64,000 nucleotides of DNA from Paludibacteraceae bacterium (GTDB lineage: Bacteria > Bacteroidota > Bacteroidia > Bacteroidales > Paludibacteraceae): the NCBI GenBank assembly GCA_016937795.1, contig JAFGVV010000033.1, positions 59,566 through 123,565 on the forward strand. The letters are read 5' to 3'. This document shows, piece by piece, positions 53,577 through 62,781 of this stretch. A program made the position numbers and the translations under genes. How positions within the stretch are numbered: position 1 is the first letter of the stretch; every line of letters begins with the position of its first letter. The notes below the pieces were generated by a model, which worked only from the letters and a program-made list of their open reading frames with translations, did not search any database and was not told the origin of the DNA.

Positions 53577-54845
53577 TATTGTCAAAACTTTATGTCCTAT
53601 TCTGCAACGCAGGCAGTTGCGTTTGTCGCAGTATTCTTTTTTGAGTTGTATAAGCGCTTGCGAGTCGTAAGCCGATTCGCAGCTTATGCCCATTTCGTGC
53701 CATGTGCGAATAATCACATTGTTCTCAGCAGGCAGTTTTTCGAGCAGGTCAATGGCCTTGTCTCTGAGCTCCTGCATGCCACGCGCTTCGGCAAATCCGA
53801 ATACAAAGGGAACGACAGTATTGATAATAATGCCGTCGATGGCTTTTGTACCGATGCCTTTCAGCGACTTCGGACTTTCGCAGGTAAAACGATAATGCGT
53901 TTTCCAGTATTCCGAAGGTTCAGCCCTGAAAATGCTGTGCAGATACTGTATGTCAGTGTTTTCAGTGATTTTCGAAAACAGCCCTGTCGATTTATGTATC
54001 AGTGCTGCAAACTGAGCTATGCGCACATGCGGAAAATTATCGGGTCGCAGTCTGAGCAGCTTCCATTGAGCGCCATCAATGTTTTTAAGCTTGTATTTGG
54101 ACTTCAAAAAGTTATATTCTTTGTTCAGCGATAACAGGTAGCTGTCAGTGTCTTTGGCTTCGAGCAATCCTGCCTGTCCAAAGAGTAGGGCTTCAATTTG
54201 CATCAGGTCGTTTTTGTGTTTTCCCAAAACCTGAATGGGCAGCGAGTGTGCCAGCATTTCGAAAGCCTGACCGTTGGTGCCAAAGCCAAAGCTGCGTGCC
54301 AGACTAATGTAAAAAGCTTCTTCCCAGTGGCGATTGTTGTCGGTTAACATTTGCGAAATAAGGCCTGTGCGTTGCAAGAGGCGTTCGGTGAGCAGGGCAT
54401 TTTTCCAGCTGCGAATAAAAATACCGGGTATTTTTCCGATTTTATTTTCGCAGGGAATACGAAGGGTGTTTTTCATCATCGCTTCGTAGTTTAGCTCAAT
54501 ATCGGCAGGATAAATTAATTCCAGTTGTGGGATTTTTTCTCCGTTTGCTCTGATAATTTCTTTGTCGGCATTTTTTACCACATGCAGCACTACACTTTCG
54601 TAGGCTTTGTCGTCGTCGTGTCCGTGTCGTGTCCATTCCGACGAGCGGGTGTGAATTTCTACATTGCCCGCCCAAACAGTAGCTCCGATTTTAATTTTGG
54701 CATTAAAAAAATCGGGACCCGCGTCGGTGTTCAGCCTTCCCGGATCGATTACTTCCACTTTTTCGCTATCGGTTGTGCACAGCGAGTGCGATTGAAAAAG
54801 TTTATATTGCCAGATAAAATGTAAAATGGATTCTTTCACAGGCAA
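53553..54845 (-). CDS. DUF2851 family protein
   Basis: 430 residues, no signal peptide. The family is recognised by ESILHFIWQYKLFQSHSLCT at the start and VIDPGRLNTDAGPDFFNAKI and VWAGNVEIHTRSSEWTRHGH at about 31-75. The end contains the Cys cluster CDKRNCLRCRIGHKVL, a possible metal site. Function unknown. The C-terminal RFEDLKI comes from an octamer tandem repeat, so its last residues may vary between strains. Confidence 0.85.
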   Translation of the reverse strand: MPVKESILHFIWQYKLFQSHSLCTTDSEKVEVIDPGRLNTDAGPDFFNAKIKIGATVWAGNVEIHTRSSEWTRHGHDDDKAYESVVLHVVKNADKEIIRANGEKIPQLELIYPADIELNYEAMMKNTLRIPCENKIGKIPGIFIRSWKNALLTERLLQRTGLISQMLTDNNRHWEEAFYISLARSFGFGTNGQAFEMLAHSLPIQVLGKHKNDLMQIEALLFGQAGLLEAKDTDSYLLSLNKEYNFLKSKYKLKNIDGAQWKLLRLRPDNFPHVRIAQFAALIHKSTGLFSKITENTDIQYLHSIFRAEPSEYWKTHYRFTCESPKSLKGIGTKAIDGIIINTVVPFVFGFAEARGMQELRDKAIDLLEKLPAENNVIIRTWHEMGISCESAYDSQALIQLKKEYCDKRNCLRCRIGHKVLTIRFEDLKI

Positions 54846-55147
54846 ATAAGATTAAAGCAAATCACCCCCCGGCCCCCTAAAGGGGTAGTTCCGGATTGAG
54901 ATTCAAGGTTAATTAATATTTACAGGCAATTTATATATACATAAATAAACAGAAGGTCTTTTTGATATCTTTCTTTATCCCGGAGGGATAATATATTTAT
55001 TGGACAAAAATCAGAACATATACATTCGACCCCGTTGGGGTCGTATTATTGTATCAAAATAATATCTATAAATATTTGAATCCTACGGATTCGAAACATA
55101 TCATTAAATACCTGTTATTATGCGTGTTTGTTTTAGATTTATCAAAT
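54846..55147. repeat. Intergenic cluster of short palindromes
   Basis: 302 bp without a gene. It holds CCCCTAAAGGGG (54874-54885), ATCCCGGAGGGAT (54977-54989), CGACCCCGTTGGGGTCG (55027-55043) and GAATCCTACGGATTC (55078-55092), with AT-rich spacers of similar length. The pattern is typical of dispersed palindromic repeats in Bacteroidota. Confidence 0.65.
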
Positions 55148-55753
55148 TCACTCATCCAAAAGCGCCCAGCTAAAGCCATTGTTTTGCCAGAATTCGATGG
55201 CGCGGGGCAATGCTTCGAGTACATTTTTTTCGGCTTTCAGCGAGTCGTGAAAAACCACTATTGAGCCTTTTCGAAGATATCGCTTTACATTTCCGAGAAC
55301 TTGTTCCGGACTAAGTTTTTTATCGTAATCGTGGGTAATTACATCCCACATTATTATTTTATATTTTTTTTTCAATATCCTCAGTTGCGAGGGTTTTATG
55401 CGTCCGTGTGGTGGCCTGAACAATTTCGAATCGATACAGTTTGCAGCTTTCTCCACATTCTCCACATATTCCTCTTTGGAATGCTGAAAACCTTTCATAT
55501 GGTTGAAAGTGTGATTCGCGGTGTTGTGTCCCCGTTTCAGTATATCGGCATAAAGCTCCGGATATTTGGTCACATTTTCGCCTACACAGAAAAAGGTGGC
55601 TTTCCAGTTATATTTGTCTAATATATCCAATACTTTGGGTGTCACTCCGGGTACCGGGCCATCGTCGAAAGTGAGATAAATCACTTTCGACGGGGTGGGT
55701 ATTTTCCATGTCACATTTCCAAAAAATGGTCTCAGAAAACGAGGAAATTGCAT
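55148..55753 (-). CDS. Polysaccharide deacetylase (NodB-type)
   Basis: 201 residues. The NodB motifs are all there: TFDDGP with D31, NHTFNH with H81 and H85, RPPHGR near 114-119, WDVITHD and FHDS near 168-171. There is no clear signal peptide. It would remove acetyl groups from GlcNAc-containing polymers, such as peptidoglycan or exopolysaccharide. It lies 5 bp downstream of the DUF2723 gene, in one operon, which links it to cell-envelope glycan work. Confidence 0.9.
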   Translation of the reverse strand: MQFPRFLRPFFGNVTWKIPTPSKVIYLTFDDGPVPGVTPKVLDILDKYNWKATFFCVGENVTKYPELYADILKRGHNTANHTFNHMKGFQHSKEEYVENVEKAANCIDSKLFRPPHGRIKPSQLRILKKKYKIIMWDVITHDYDKKLSPEQVLGNVKRYLRKGSIVVFHDSLKAEKNVLEALPRAIEFWQNNGFSWALLDE

Positions 55754-55758
55754 TTTAA

Positions 55759-58700
55759 TTAATTCATTTCCGCTTGTTGTGTATATTTCATATATACAGG
55801 AAGATATTTATCCATAATGGTTTTTTGACCTTCCTGATCGCAAATGCGCAGAATTTGTCCGAGTACAGCAATATTGTGACCGATGCGATTATTTACGCTT
55901 GCACGCTGATTACGACGCAGGCTGTTATACCAATCAAGATTTTCGACACAATCTTTGGCCACAGCCTCCATAATGGCATCGCCTTTCTGTGTTTCGCCTA
56001 ATTTGTAATAATATTCAGCGAGTGTAGTCGAAACATAATCGTGACGAACAGTGCTTCCGGGCAGTTTATCTTCTGCAAAATCGAGTACTTCGAGCGCTTT
56101 TACCGAGTCGCCTTCGTTGTACAGTGCAGTCACTAATTGTGAAAACATAAGTCGGTGAGTGCGACACATGCGTAGTGAGTTCTCGTCGAGATAAACTTTC
56201 GGGTCGTTCACATTTCCCCAACGGAATTTAGTCATCATGTTTTCGTACATTTCTTTGGTATTTACCTGCGGGCCTGCACCTTTCACTCCTTTGGGCACAA
56301 TCTGATATGCCAGGCCTGTGAGTTCGAAATGGTCGCTCAATCCGAGATAGTAATCGTCGCCTACTGTTACAGCAAAATACATTGGGCGTTCCCAATTGTT
56401 TGTTTTCAGCATTTCGAGCACCATGAGTTCACTTTTGGTCAATCGGCGGTTGAGCGTAAAGTCGATTTGCGGAACAATTTGTGCTGCATGGGCAGTATCC
56501 ACAGTTCCTGTGCTGAGGGCTTTCTGAGCATCCACAGTCAGATAAAGCTGTTTCGACGGAATGTAGGATTCGCCGTTTTGTTTGGCTTCCGGATCGTCGA
56601 GCAGCAGGAAGTCGAAAGCTGTTTTCATGTCAATCGGTTGTTTGATAGCATCTTCTACCCATACAACTTCCCGTTTTCCTGAAATGTAATCCTTTTCCTC
56701 CCACGAAATAGGCAATGGTTTTGAGTCGTATGCCTCGCGTTTCATTTGGTTGATGTACCAGTCGGTTTGCAGGTAGCTGAGGTTACAAACGCGCACATCG
56801 GTGCGGTTTCCTTCCACTTCCTGATTGTACCAAAGCGGGAATGTGTCGTTGTCTCCATTCGAGAATACAATGGCATTCGGACGAAGCGAGGCTAAATAGT
56901 TACCACCAAAATCGCGTGCTACATAGCGGTTGCTGCGGTCGTGGTCGTCCCAGTTTTCTGAGGCCATCAATGCCGGAATACCCAGTGCTGCAATTGATAC
57001 AAGGCCTGCCGCAAGTGTTTTGGACATGTATTTGTCAATTACTTTGATAATACCCAGTACACCAAGTCCAATCCAAATAGTGAATGCATAGAACGAACCT
57101 GCATACGCATAGTCGCGTTCGCGTGGCTGGTAGGGTGTCTGATTCAGATAAACCACAATGGCAATGCCTGTGAGCACGAACAATAAGCCGGTAATCCAGA
57201 AACTGTGTTTTCCCTCTTTTCCTGATGTAAGCTGGAATACAATACCCATGATACCCAAAAGCAGTGGCAGCATATAATACTTATTACGGGCTTTGTTTTC
57301 TTTTAGTTCCGAAGGTAAATTTGTCTGGTCACCCACTAAATGTTTGTCGATAAAGTTGAAGCCCGTTATCCAGTTTCCGCGGTCGATTTCGCCATGTCCC
57401 TGAATATCGTTTTGTCGGCCACTAAAGTTCCAGAAGAAATATCGCCAGTACATAAAGCGTAGCTGATAATCGAAGAAAAAACGTAGGTTTTCACCAAACG
57501 TAGGTTTTATATCGGTTTTTTGCTGACCACAGTAGTCGTATGTCACCGGTGTTCCTTTTATGTTTGCCCATGTTTTATAAGCATTTACATGCGAAGGCTG
57601 CGAACTGTACATGCGGGGAAAAAGCATATCGAAACGCTCATCCATTTCGTAATCAACTTTGTAGCCGGTGATGATATACTCATCCTTTTCGTCGGGCGAT
57701 GTTTTCGGTTTTGGAGCGTATTGTGCAGCGCCTTTTTTCTCGGCAGGTACACACATATTTCCTTTAATATCGAGCTTTACAGGTGCATTATATACCGAGC
57801 CAAAAAGCAATGGACGATCGCCGTATTGCTCACGATTCAGATAATATTTCAGTGCAAAAACATTGTCGGGCGAGTTCTGATCCATAGGTGGATTGGCTGC
57901 CGAACGAATCATGATAACCGTATATGACGAATACCCAATCAGAATAACGGTTATCATGGCCAATGCAGTACTCAGCCAGCGGCGACTGATAAATTGTTTT
58001 TTGTAATAAAACAGAATCGCCAGAATGCCCACAATCAGAATTCCCAATACGATATGCGCTCCGAGGAACGGAATACCCACCAGAGTCACTGCCAGTATAA
58101 ACGAAATGGTTAAGCGTATGTGGCTGTTTTCGCTGTTGGCTTCGTATAGTGCCCACGATAAGGATGCTACAGTTAGAATAATATATGCAAACAGGCCTGA
58201 GTTGTATGGCATATTAAACGTATTCACAAACAGTAGTTCGAACCAGCTGGCCACTTCTACAAATCCGGGAATAATGCCGTAAAGTACAACGCCCAGAATA
58301 ATACCTGAGATAATCATGGCGCCGATTACACCTTTTGTACTCGGGGTATATTTGCGGAAATAATATACGAGTACGATGGCCGGAATGGCCAACAAGTTTA
58401 GCAAGTGAACACCAATCGATAGTCCCATCAGATAGGCTATAAGTATAAGCCAGCGGTCGGAGCCTGCACGATCGGCAATGTTTTCCCATTTCAGAATGGC
58501 CCAGAAAACCACAGCCGTAAACAGCGACGAGTAGGCATAAACCTCACCTTCGACAGCCGAAAACCAAAATGTATCTGAAAAGGTGTAAGCCAAAGCACCT
58601 ACCATTCCTGCACCCAAAATGCCAATGGTATTGGCAGTTGAGTAATCATTTTCGTTTTTTACAATTACTTTCCGGGCCAAATGTGTAATGGTCCAGAACA

Positions 58701-58977
58701 GAAACAAAATTGTAAATGCACTTGCCAGCGCCGAAAGCGAATTGACCATCAGTGCAACCTGAGTAGGGTCGGAGGCGAAAAGTGAAAAGAACCTGCCCGT
58801 GAGCATAAAGAACGGCGCTCCGGGAGGGTGTCCCACATCGAGTTTGTAAGCCGATGAAATAAATTCACCACAATCCCAAAAGCTGGCTGTGGGCTCCATG
58901 GTCATTAAATAAGTGGCTGCTGCTATGGCAAACGCCACCCAACCAAAAACATTGTTCAGTAATTTGAATTGTTTCAT
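55759..58977 (-). CDS. DUF2723 membrane protein (GT117-like glycosyltransferase)
   Basis: 1072 residues. About ten or more membrane helices occupy the N-terminal ~700 residues. The first loop carries the catalytic-type Asp/Glu pair (MEPTASFWDCGEFISSAYKL, D35 and E38) and GHPPGAPFF. Later a periplasmic part contains NGDNDTFPLWYNQEVEG (about 714-730) and C-terminal TPR-like helices. DUF2723 proteins, related to eukaryotic TMEM260, are classed as GT-C glycosyltransferases. The substrate here is unknown. It is co-transcribed with the deacetylase; -7 box at 59041. Confidence 0.85.
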   Translation of the reverse strand: MKQFKLLNNVFGWVAFAIAAATYLMTMEPTASFWDCGEFISSAYKLDVGHPPGAPFFMLTGRFFSLFASDPTQVALMVNSLSALASAFTILFLFWTITHLARKVIVKNENDYSTANTIGILGAGMVGALAYTFSDTFWFSAVEGEVYAYSSLFTAVVFWAILKWENIADRAGSDRWLILIAYLMGLSIGVHLLNLLAIPAIVLVYYFRKYTPSTKGVIGAMIISGIILGVVLYGIIPGFVEVASWFELLFVNTFNMPYNSGLFAYIILTVASLSWALYEANSENSHIRLTISFILAVTLVGIPFLGAHIVLGILIVGILAILFYYKKQFISRRWLSTALAMITVILIGYSSYTVIMIRSAANPPMDQNSPDNVFALKYYLNREQYGDRPLLFGSVYNAPVKLDIKGNMCVPAEKKGAAQYAPKPKTSPDEKDEYIITGYKVDYEMDERFDMLFPRMYSSQPSHVNAYKTWANIKGTPVTYDYCGQQKTDIKPTFGENLRFFFDYQLRFMYWRYFFWNFSGRQNDIQGHGEIDRGNWITGFNFIDKHLVGDQTNLPSELKENKARNKYYMLPLLLGIMGIVFQLTSGKEGKHSFWITGLLFVLTGIAIVVYLNQTPYQPRERDYAYAGSFYAFTIWIGLGVLGIIKVIDKYMSKTLAAGLVSIAALGIPALMASENWDDHDRSNRYVARDFGGNYLASLRPNAIVFSNGDNDTFPLWYNQEVEGNRTDVRVCNLSYLQTDWYINQMKREAYDSKPLPISWEEKDYISGKREVVWVEDAIKQPIDMKTAFDFLLLDDPEAKQNGESYIPSKQLYLTVDAQKALSTGTVDTAHAAQIVPQIDFTLNRRLTKSELMVLEMLKTNNWERPMYFAVTVGDDYYLGLSDHFELTGLAYQIVPKGVKGAGPQVNTKEMYENMMTKFRWGNVNDPKVYLDENSLRMCRTHRLMFSQLVTALYNEGDSVKALEVLDFAEDKLPGSTVRHDYVSTTLAEYYYKLGETQKGDAIMEAVAKDCVENLDWYNSLRRNQRASVNNRIGHNIAVLGQILRICDQEGQKTIMDKYLPVYMKYTQQAEMN

Positions 58978-59040
58978 GAACGAGGTTATAAATTGTGTTT
59001 CTCTTAATTTTTATGCTGTCGATTTACTCAAAAAAGCGTT

Positions 59041-59048
59041 CAAAGATA
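59041..59048 (-). promoter_or_regulatory. -7 box of the DUF2723 - deacetylase operon
   Basis: CAAAGATA on the + strand reads TATCTTTG on the - strand, 64 bp before the start. Confidence 0.55.
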
Positions 59049-59647
59049 CAAAGAAATATTTGTACCTCATCTTTTGTAAACGCTTTTTAGTTAAAGCTAT
59101 CCGACAATATTAATGACTGTTACATTTTTTTACAGGAAAAATCTTTTTCGATTCTTGCAATAAAGCATTTTTACAAACTTTTGCCGTCAGGTGGCCATAT
59201 AAGTTCGTTGAAATATTAAATGATATGTTTCAAACACAATAGAACACATAGAAATTATTTGAAAAAAAACTTAATTCACATAGTAAAAGTACCTGACAAT
59301 ACTTTTATCGCTCTGAAATTATCCCGTTATTCGGGATAATCCTGTGTGTTCTTAGTCTTTTCTGTTGTTTTCAAAAATCCTGTGACTCCCGATACCCGGG
59401 ATGTTCCATATGCGGTGAAAAACATATCAATAATAATTATCGATTACTTACAACATTTTTTTTTCGAAAATAAATTGTTTTTATTCTGTGATAAATCGAA
59501 ACTAAACACCGACTTTCGGGAATAATTGAAAACTTTTGAATTGAAAAACAAATAAACTTTTAAGTCGATTGTAAATAATTAAATTACAAAGTATTATATC
59601 TGTTGAACGATAGCTTGTGCCGAATTGTTTTACTTAAAAAATATACT
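59049..59647. other. Intergenic region between divergent genes
   Basis: About 600 bp without a convincing ORF. It contains the perfect stem ATTATCCCG/CGGGATAAT (59318-59340), a hairpin AAAAGTA/TACTTTT (59286-59306) and several AT-rich stretches. No tRNA or riboswitch pattern was found by eye. Confidence 0.5.
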
Positions 59648-59655
59648 TACATTTG
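59648..59655 (+). promoter_or_regulatory. -7 box of the phosphate butyryltransferase gene
   Basis: TACATTTG, exact match, 23 bp before the ATG at 59679. It rules out the TTG at 59625 as a start codon. Confidence 0.5.
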
Positions 59656-59678
59656 CCTTAAATAATTCTTTTAGTTAC

Positions 59679-60587
59679 ATGGACCGTATCTCCTCATTTG
59701 CCGGATTAACTGCTCATTTACAAAGTGTAAACAACCGTAAGCGCATTGCTGTAGCCAATGCTGTGGACTCGCATACGCTCGAAGCTGTGTTGTTGGCAGT
59801 GGAGAAAGGCATAGTAGAGGCTTACCTTATTGGCGACGTGGCAGCCATCGAATCGCCTGAACTTTTTGAGCATAATCTGTCGCCATTTATTCACATTATT
59901 GATATGCCCGATGTGCAACAAGCTACTCTCGAAGCTGTGCGTATGGTGCGTGAGGGTGAAGCCGACATATTGATGAAAGGATTGGTAAATACGGATGTGA
60001 TTCTCAGGGCTATTCTCGATAAGGAAAAAGGACTTCTGCCTCCCGGACGCGTGATGACTTATAACGCTGCGCTAGAAATTCCCGGTTACCACAAACTTGT
60101 TTTCTTCTCTGATCCGGCTGTTATTCCTTCGCCTTCGCTGGTACAACGCACGGCCATGATTAAATACGCCATCGCATCTGCGCGGAAGTTTGGTATCGAA
60201 AAACCTAAAGTGGCGCTAATACATGCCACTGAAGTGGCAAACCCGAAAATTCATTATATGCAGGATTATCTCGACATTATGGATGCCTGGCGAAATGGCG
60301 AGTTTGGCGATGTGATTATGGATGGGCCCGTCGATATTTTTCTGGCCCTCGACAAAGAGCGTGGAAGTATTAAAAATGTACCTACGCCTGTGTTGGGCGA
60401 TGCTGATATTATGATTTTTCCGAATTTCGAATCGGCTAACATATTTTACAAAGGTGTTTCGCTTTTTGGTGGTGCCGAAATGGGTGGGTTGCTTCAGGGG
60501 CCCGACAAGCCTGTAGTTATGACTTCGCGTAGCGAAAGTGTGCAATCGAAATTCTACAGCATTGCCATTGCCTGCATTCTTGCCTGA
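59679..60587 (+). CDS. ptb: Phosphate butyryltransferase (phosphate acyltransferase)
   Basis: 302 residues from MDRISSFAGL. Typical Ptb/Pta core: GEADILMKGLVNTDVILRAI (about 94-113), VFFSDPAVIPSP, GDVIMDGPVDIFLALDKE and the C-terminal GKxSRS-like MTSRSES near 285. It exchanges CoA for phosphate on butyryl-CoA or branched-chain acyl-CoA. The usual kinase gene (buk) does not follow; a - strand gene begins 7 bp after the stop. The organism may encode the kinase elsewhere. Confidence 0.9.
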   Translation: MDRISSFAGLTAHLQSVNNRKRIAVANAVDSHTLEAVLLAVEKGIVEAYLIGDVAAIESPELFEHNLSPFIHIIDMPDVQQATLEAVRMVREGEADILMKGLVNTDVILRAILDKEKGLLPPGRVMTYNAALEIPGYHKLVFFSDPAVIPSPSLVQRTAMIKYAIASARKFGIEKPKVALIHATEVANPKIHYMQDYLDIMDAWRNGEFGDVIMDGPVDIFLALDKERGSIKNVPTPVLGDADIMIFPNFESANIFYKGVSLFGGAEMGGLLQGPDKPVVMTSRSESVQSKFYSIAIACILA

Positions 60588-60593
60588 GAATAT

Positions 60594-61094
60594 TCAGAGT
60601 TTAATATTCGTCGGATTTGTAATCAGCTTTTCTATCATTAATGCCATACGCTCTACTTTCAGATTGTCGCTTTTGGGCGCATAAATCCAGTCAGTGATTC
60701 GCTTCTTCTCATTATCGCTCAGGTTCGAAAAGTTATCAAATGCCACTCTGTCTTCGCGCAGACAGGTCAGAAAATCATCATCTTCCACAGGTGGCAGTCC
60801 GGCCAAAAATAATTTTAGCTGTACTGTGTCGCCCACTGTTTTTTCTATTGCTTTACGGATACCGGCATTTACTGGCAAAAACATAATGCCTTTGCTGTCG
60901 GGCATAAGATTCACGCCCATCAGCTCGTAATCGTCCACAAAGCCATTTACTTTTACTAATCCAAACCAGGCATGTTTGTCTTTTTCCACTTCGGGTACCG
61001 GAACATACATCCAGCCGCCCTTTCCGGGAAATTGTTCAATAACTGCACTTTTTTCTATCAGTAAAATGCCCTGTTGTTCTACTTCTTCTGTCAT
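60594..61094 (-). CDS. YdeI/OmdA-like protein with DUF1905 domain
   Basis: The start is set at MTEEVEQQGI (ATG 61094), giving 166 residues; 19 earlier codons are dropped because a -7 box overlaps them. The DUF1905 half (about 5-100) contains GGWMYVPVPEV, FGLVKVNGFVDDYEL and LPVNAGIRKAIEKTVGDTV. The OmdA/YdeI half (about 110-160) contains DRVAFDNFSNLSDNEKKRIT. It is probably cytoplasmic and its function is unknown. Confidence 0.75.
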   Translation of the reverse strand: MTEEVEQQGILLIEKSAVIEQFPGKGGWMYVPVPEVEKDKHAWFGLVKVNGFVDDYELMGVNLMPDSKGIMFLPVNAGIRKAIEKTVGDTVQLKLFLAGLPPVEDDDFLTCLREDRVAFDNFSNLSDNEKKRITDWIYAPKSDNLKVERMALMIEKLITNPTNIKL

Positions 61095-61120
61095 TGTGTA
61101 ACTATGGATACTACTGACCT

Positions 61121-61128
61121 CAAAAATA
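61121..61128 (-). promoter_or_regulatory. -7 box of the YdeI/OmdA-like gene
   Basis: CAAAAATA on the + strand reads TATTTTTG on the - strand, 27 bp upstream of the chosen start. Confidence 0.45.
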
Positions 61129-61355
61129 GTTGTTTTGTAATTGCTGCGCAAGAGAGACTTTTATGAAAATGTATGATGGATAATCAGGTGTTATTTAAAA
61201 TGTATTTAAATAGTGATACTGTGGTGATTTAAGTATATTGAATCTATAAAAAACAACTAAGAATGGTTAATGTTGAATTTTTCTACAGAACAAATAGAAT
61301 ATATTTACGTTTTAATGTATGAAATTATAATTATAAACAACCAAAAAAGAACAAA

Positions 61356-61577
61356 ATGAAAAAAAGAATTGCCCTGATGTCTCTCGCTGCAATTTTTGCT
61401 TTTGCTACTATAGCGACTGCACAAGATACAAAAAAAGCAGCCGAACCTACCAAAAAGGAAGTGAAAACTGAGAAAAAAACCGAATGCAAAGATACCAAAA
61501 AAGGGGAATGCAAAGGTGAGAAAAAAGTAGACTGCAACAAAACTGAGAAAAAAGCCTGTTGCGGAGATAAGAAATAA
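61356..61577 (+). CDS. Small exported Lys/Cys-rich protein
   Basis: 73 residues. A clean signal peptide (MKKRIALMSLAAIFAFATIA) leaves a mature part of about 50 residues that is nearly all Lys, Glu, Thr and Cys. It has five Cys (TEC, GEC, VDC, ACC) in KTECKD/GECKGE/KVDCNK-like repeats spaced 8-9 residues. I know no family. The clean signal peptide and its own terminator favour a real gene. It may bind metal or polyanions; this is inference. Confidence 0.6.
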   Translation: MKKRIALMSLAAIFAFATIATAQDTKKAAEPTKKEVKTEKKTECKDTKKGECKGEKKVDCNKTEKKACCGDKK

Positions 61578-61601
61578 AAAATTTCTTTATTCAAAAAAGA
61601 T

Positions 61602-61638
61602 AGTCCTGTTCGTGATTTCACGTGCAGGACTTATTTTT
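61602..61638 (+). terminator. Terminator after the Lys/Cys-rich gene
   Basis: Stem AGTCCTG (61602-61608) with CAGGACT (61625-61631) and an inner CGTG/CACG stem, then TATTTTTTG. The stem overlaps the lpxB stop codon on the other strand. Confidence 0.75.
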
Positions 61639-62770
61639 TGTAGGTTATCAGGTGATTGATAATTTTCATGGCTGCATTGACAGCCGCGTGATTTTGTCCG
61701 AGATTTTCAGCTATTTCAATATAATCTTTTTTCATTTGCAATGCATAGTCCGGCATTGTAAGAATATTTCTGAGCTCGATGCTTACATTTTGGACAGTAA
61801 ACAAATGAGCTATCAATTCCCTCACCACTTCGCGTTGCGCAACAATATTGACTAACGAAATATATTTGGTTTTGATAAAGATGTTTTTCCCCAGGATGGC
61901 TAATCGACCACCCATCACGTGATACACTACGAGCTGCGGAGTACCTATTAATGCAGTCTCGAGCGTTGCAGTTCCTGAGTTTACTATTGCAGCTTTTGCA
62001 TGTACAAGTATTTGATAAGTGTCATCAATGATCACAGGATGATTAGATGTATTGCTGAATTGCTGATAATATTCCGCTTCGATGCCCGGAGCACCTGAGA
62101 TGACAATTTGATATTCGGGAAACGATTCAGCGGCTTCAATCATGGTGGGCAGACAGGCATATATTTCCTGACGCCGACTGCCGGGTAGCAGTGCAATAAT
62201 TGGTTTTTCGCTTAAGGTATGCCGCTTACAAAATTCCGATGCATTTTCATCTCTGCGACAAAGTGCGTTTACCGAATCCATCGTGGGATTTCCTACATAT
62301 TCAACCTTATAATTGTGTTTGCGATAGAAGTCTGTTTCGAAGGGGAAAATGGTAAACACCTTATCGACGTACTTTTTAATTGACTTTATCCGATATTCCT
62401 TCCACGCCCAAAGTTTTGGTGCAATGTAATAATATACAGGTGTCTCCGATGTTTGTTTGACGTATTTTGCAATACGAAGATTGAACGAAGGGTAGTCGAT
62501 GAGAATGACCGCATCGGGTTTGAACTCTGCGATAGCCATTTTGCAGTCGTCGATATTTTTCAGAACCGTTTTCAGGTTTCGCAGCACTGCTACAAAGCCC
62601 ATAAAGGCCATGTCGCGGTAATGTTTTACCCTTATGCCGCCCTGTGCCGCCATAAGGTCACCGCCCAAAAAGCAAAAATCAGCAGCGGGATCTTCTTTCT
62701 TTAATTCGTACATCAGATTCGATGCATGCAAGTCGCCCGAAGCTTCGCCGGCAATCAAAAAATACTTCAT
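61631..62770 (-). CDS. lpxB: Lipid-A-disaccharide synthase
   Basis: 379 residues, the normal length. LpxB landmarks: YFLIAGEASGDLHASNLMYE at the start, ADFCFLGGDLMAAQG, VILIDYPSFNLRIAKYVK, PVYYYIAPKLWAWKEYRIK, LLPGSRRQEI (about 198-207) and NSGTATLETALIGTPQLVVYH. It joins UDP-2,3-diacylglucosamine with lipid X in lipid A synthesis at the inner membrane. It follows the phosphoribosyltransferase gene after 11 bp and is probably co-transcribed. Confidence 0.96.
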   Translation of the reverse strand: MKYFLIAGEASGDLHASNLMYELKKEDPAADFCFLGGDLMAAQGGIRVKHYRDMAFMGFVAVLRNLKTVLKNIDDCKMAIAEFKPDAVILIDYPSFNLRIAKYVKQTSETPVYYYIAPKLWAWKEYRIKSIKKYVDKVFTIFPFETDFYRKHNYKVEYVGNPTMDSVNALCRRDENASEFCKRHTLSEKPIIALLPGSRRQEIYACLPTMIEAAESFPEYQIVISGAPGIEAEYYQQFSNTSNHPVIIDDTYQILVHAKAAIVNSGTATLETALIGTPQLVVYHVMGGRLAILGKNIFIKTKYISLVNIVAQREVVRELIAHLFTVQNVSIELRNILTMPDYALQMKKDYIEIAENLGQNHAAVNAAMKIINHLITYKK

Positions 62771-62781
62771 TTTGTATCAGG

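Noticed and set aside
58978..59678. tRNA or rRNA genes in long gaps
   Set aside because: No T-loop/anticodon pattern or conserved rRNA segment was found by eye in any of the gene-free stretches.
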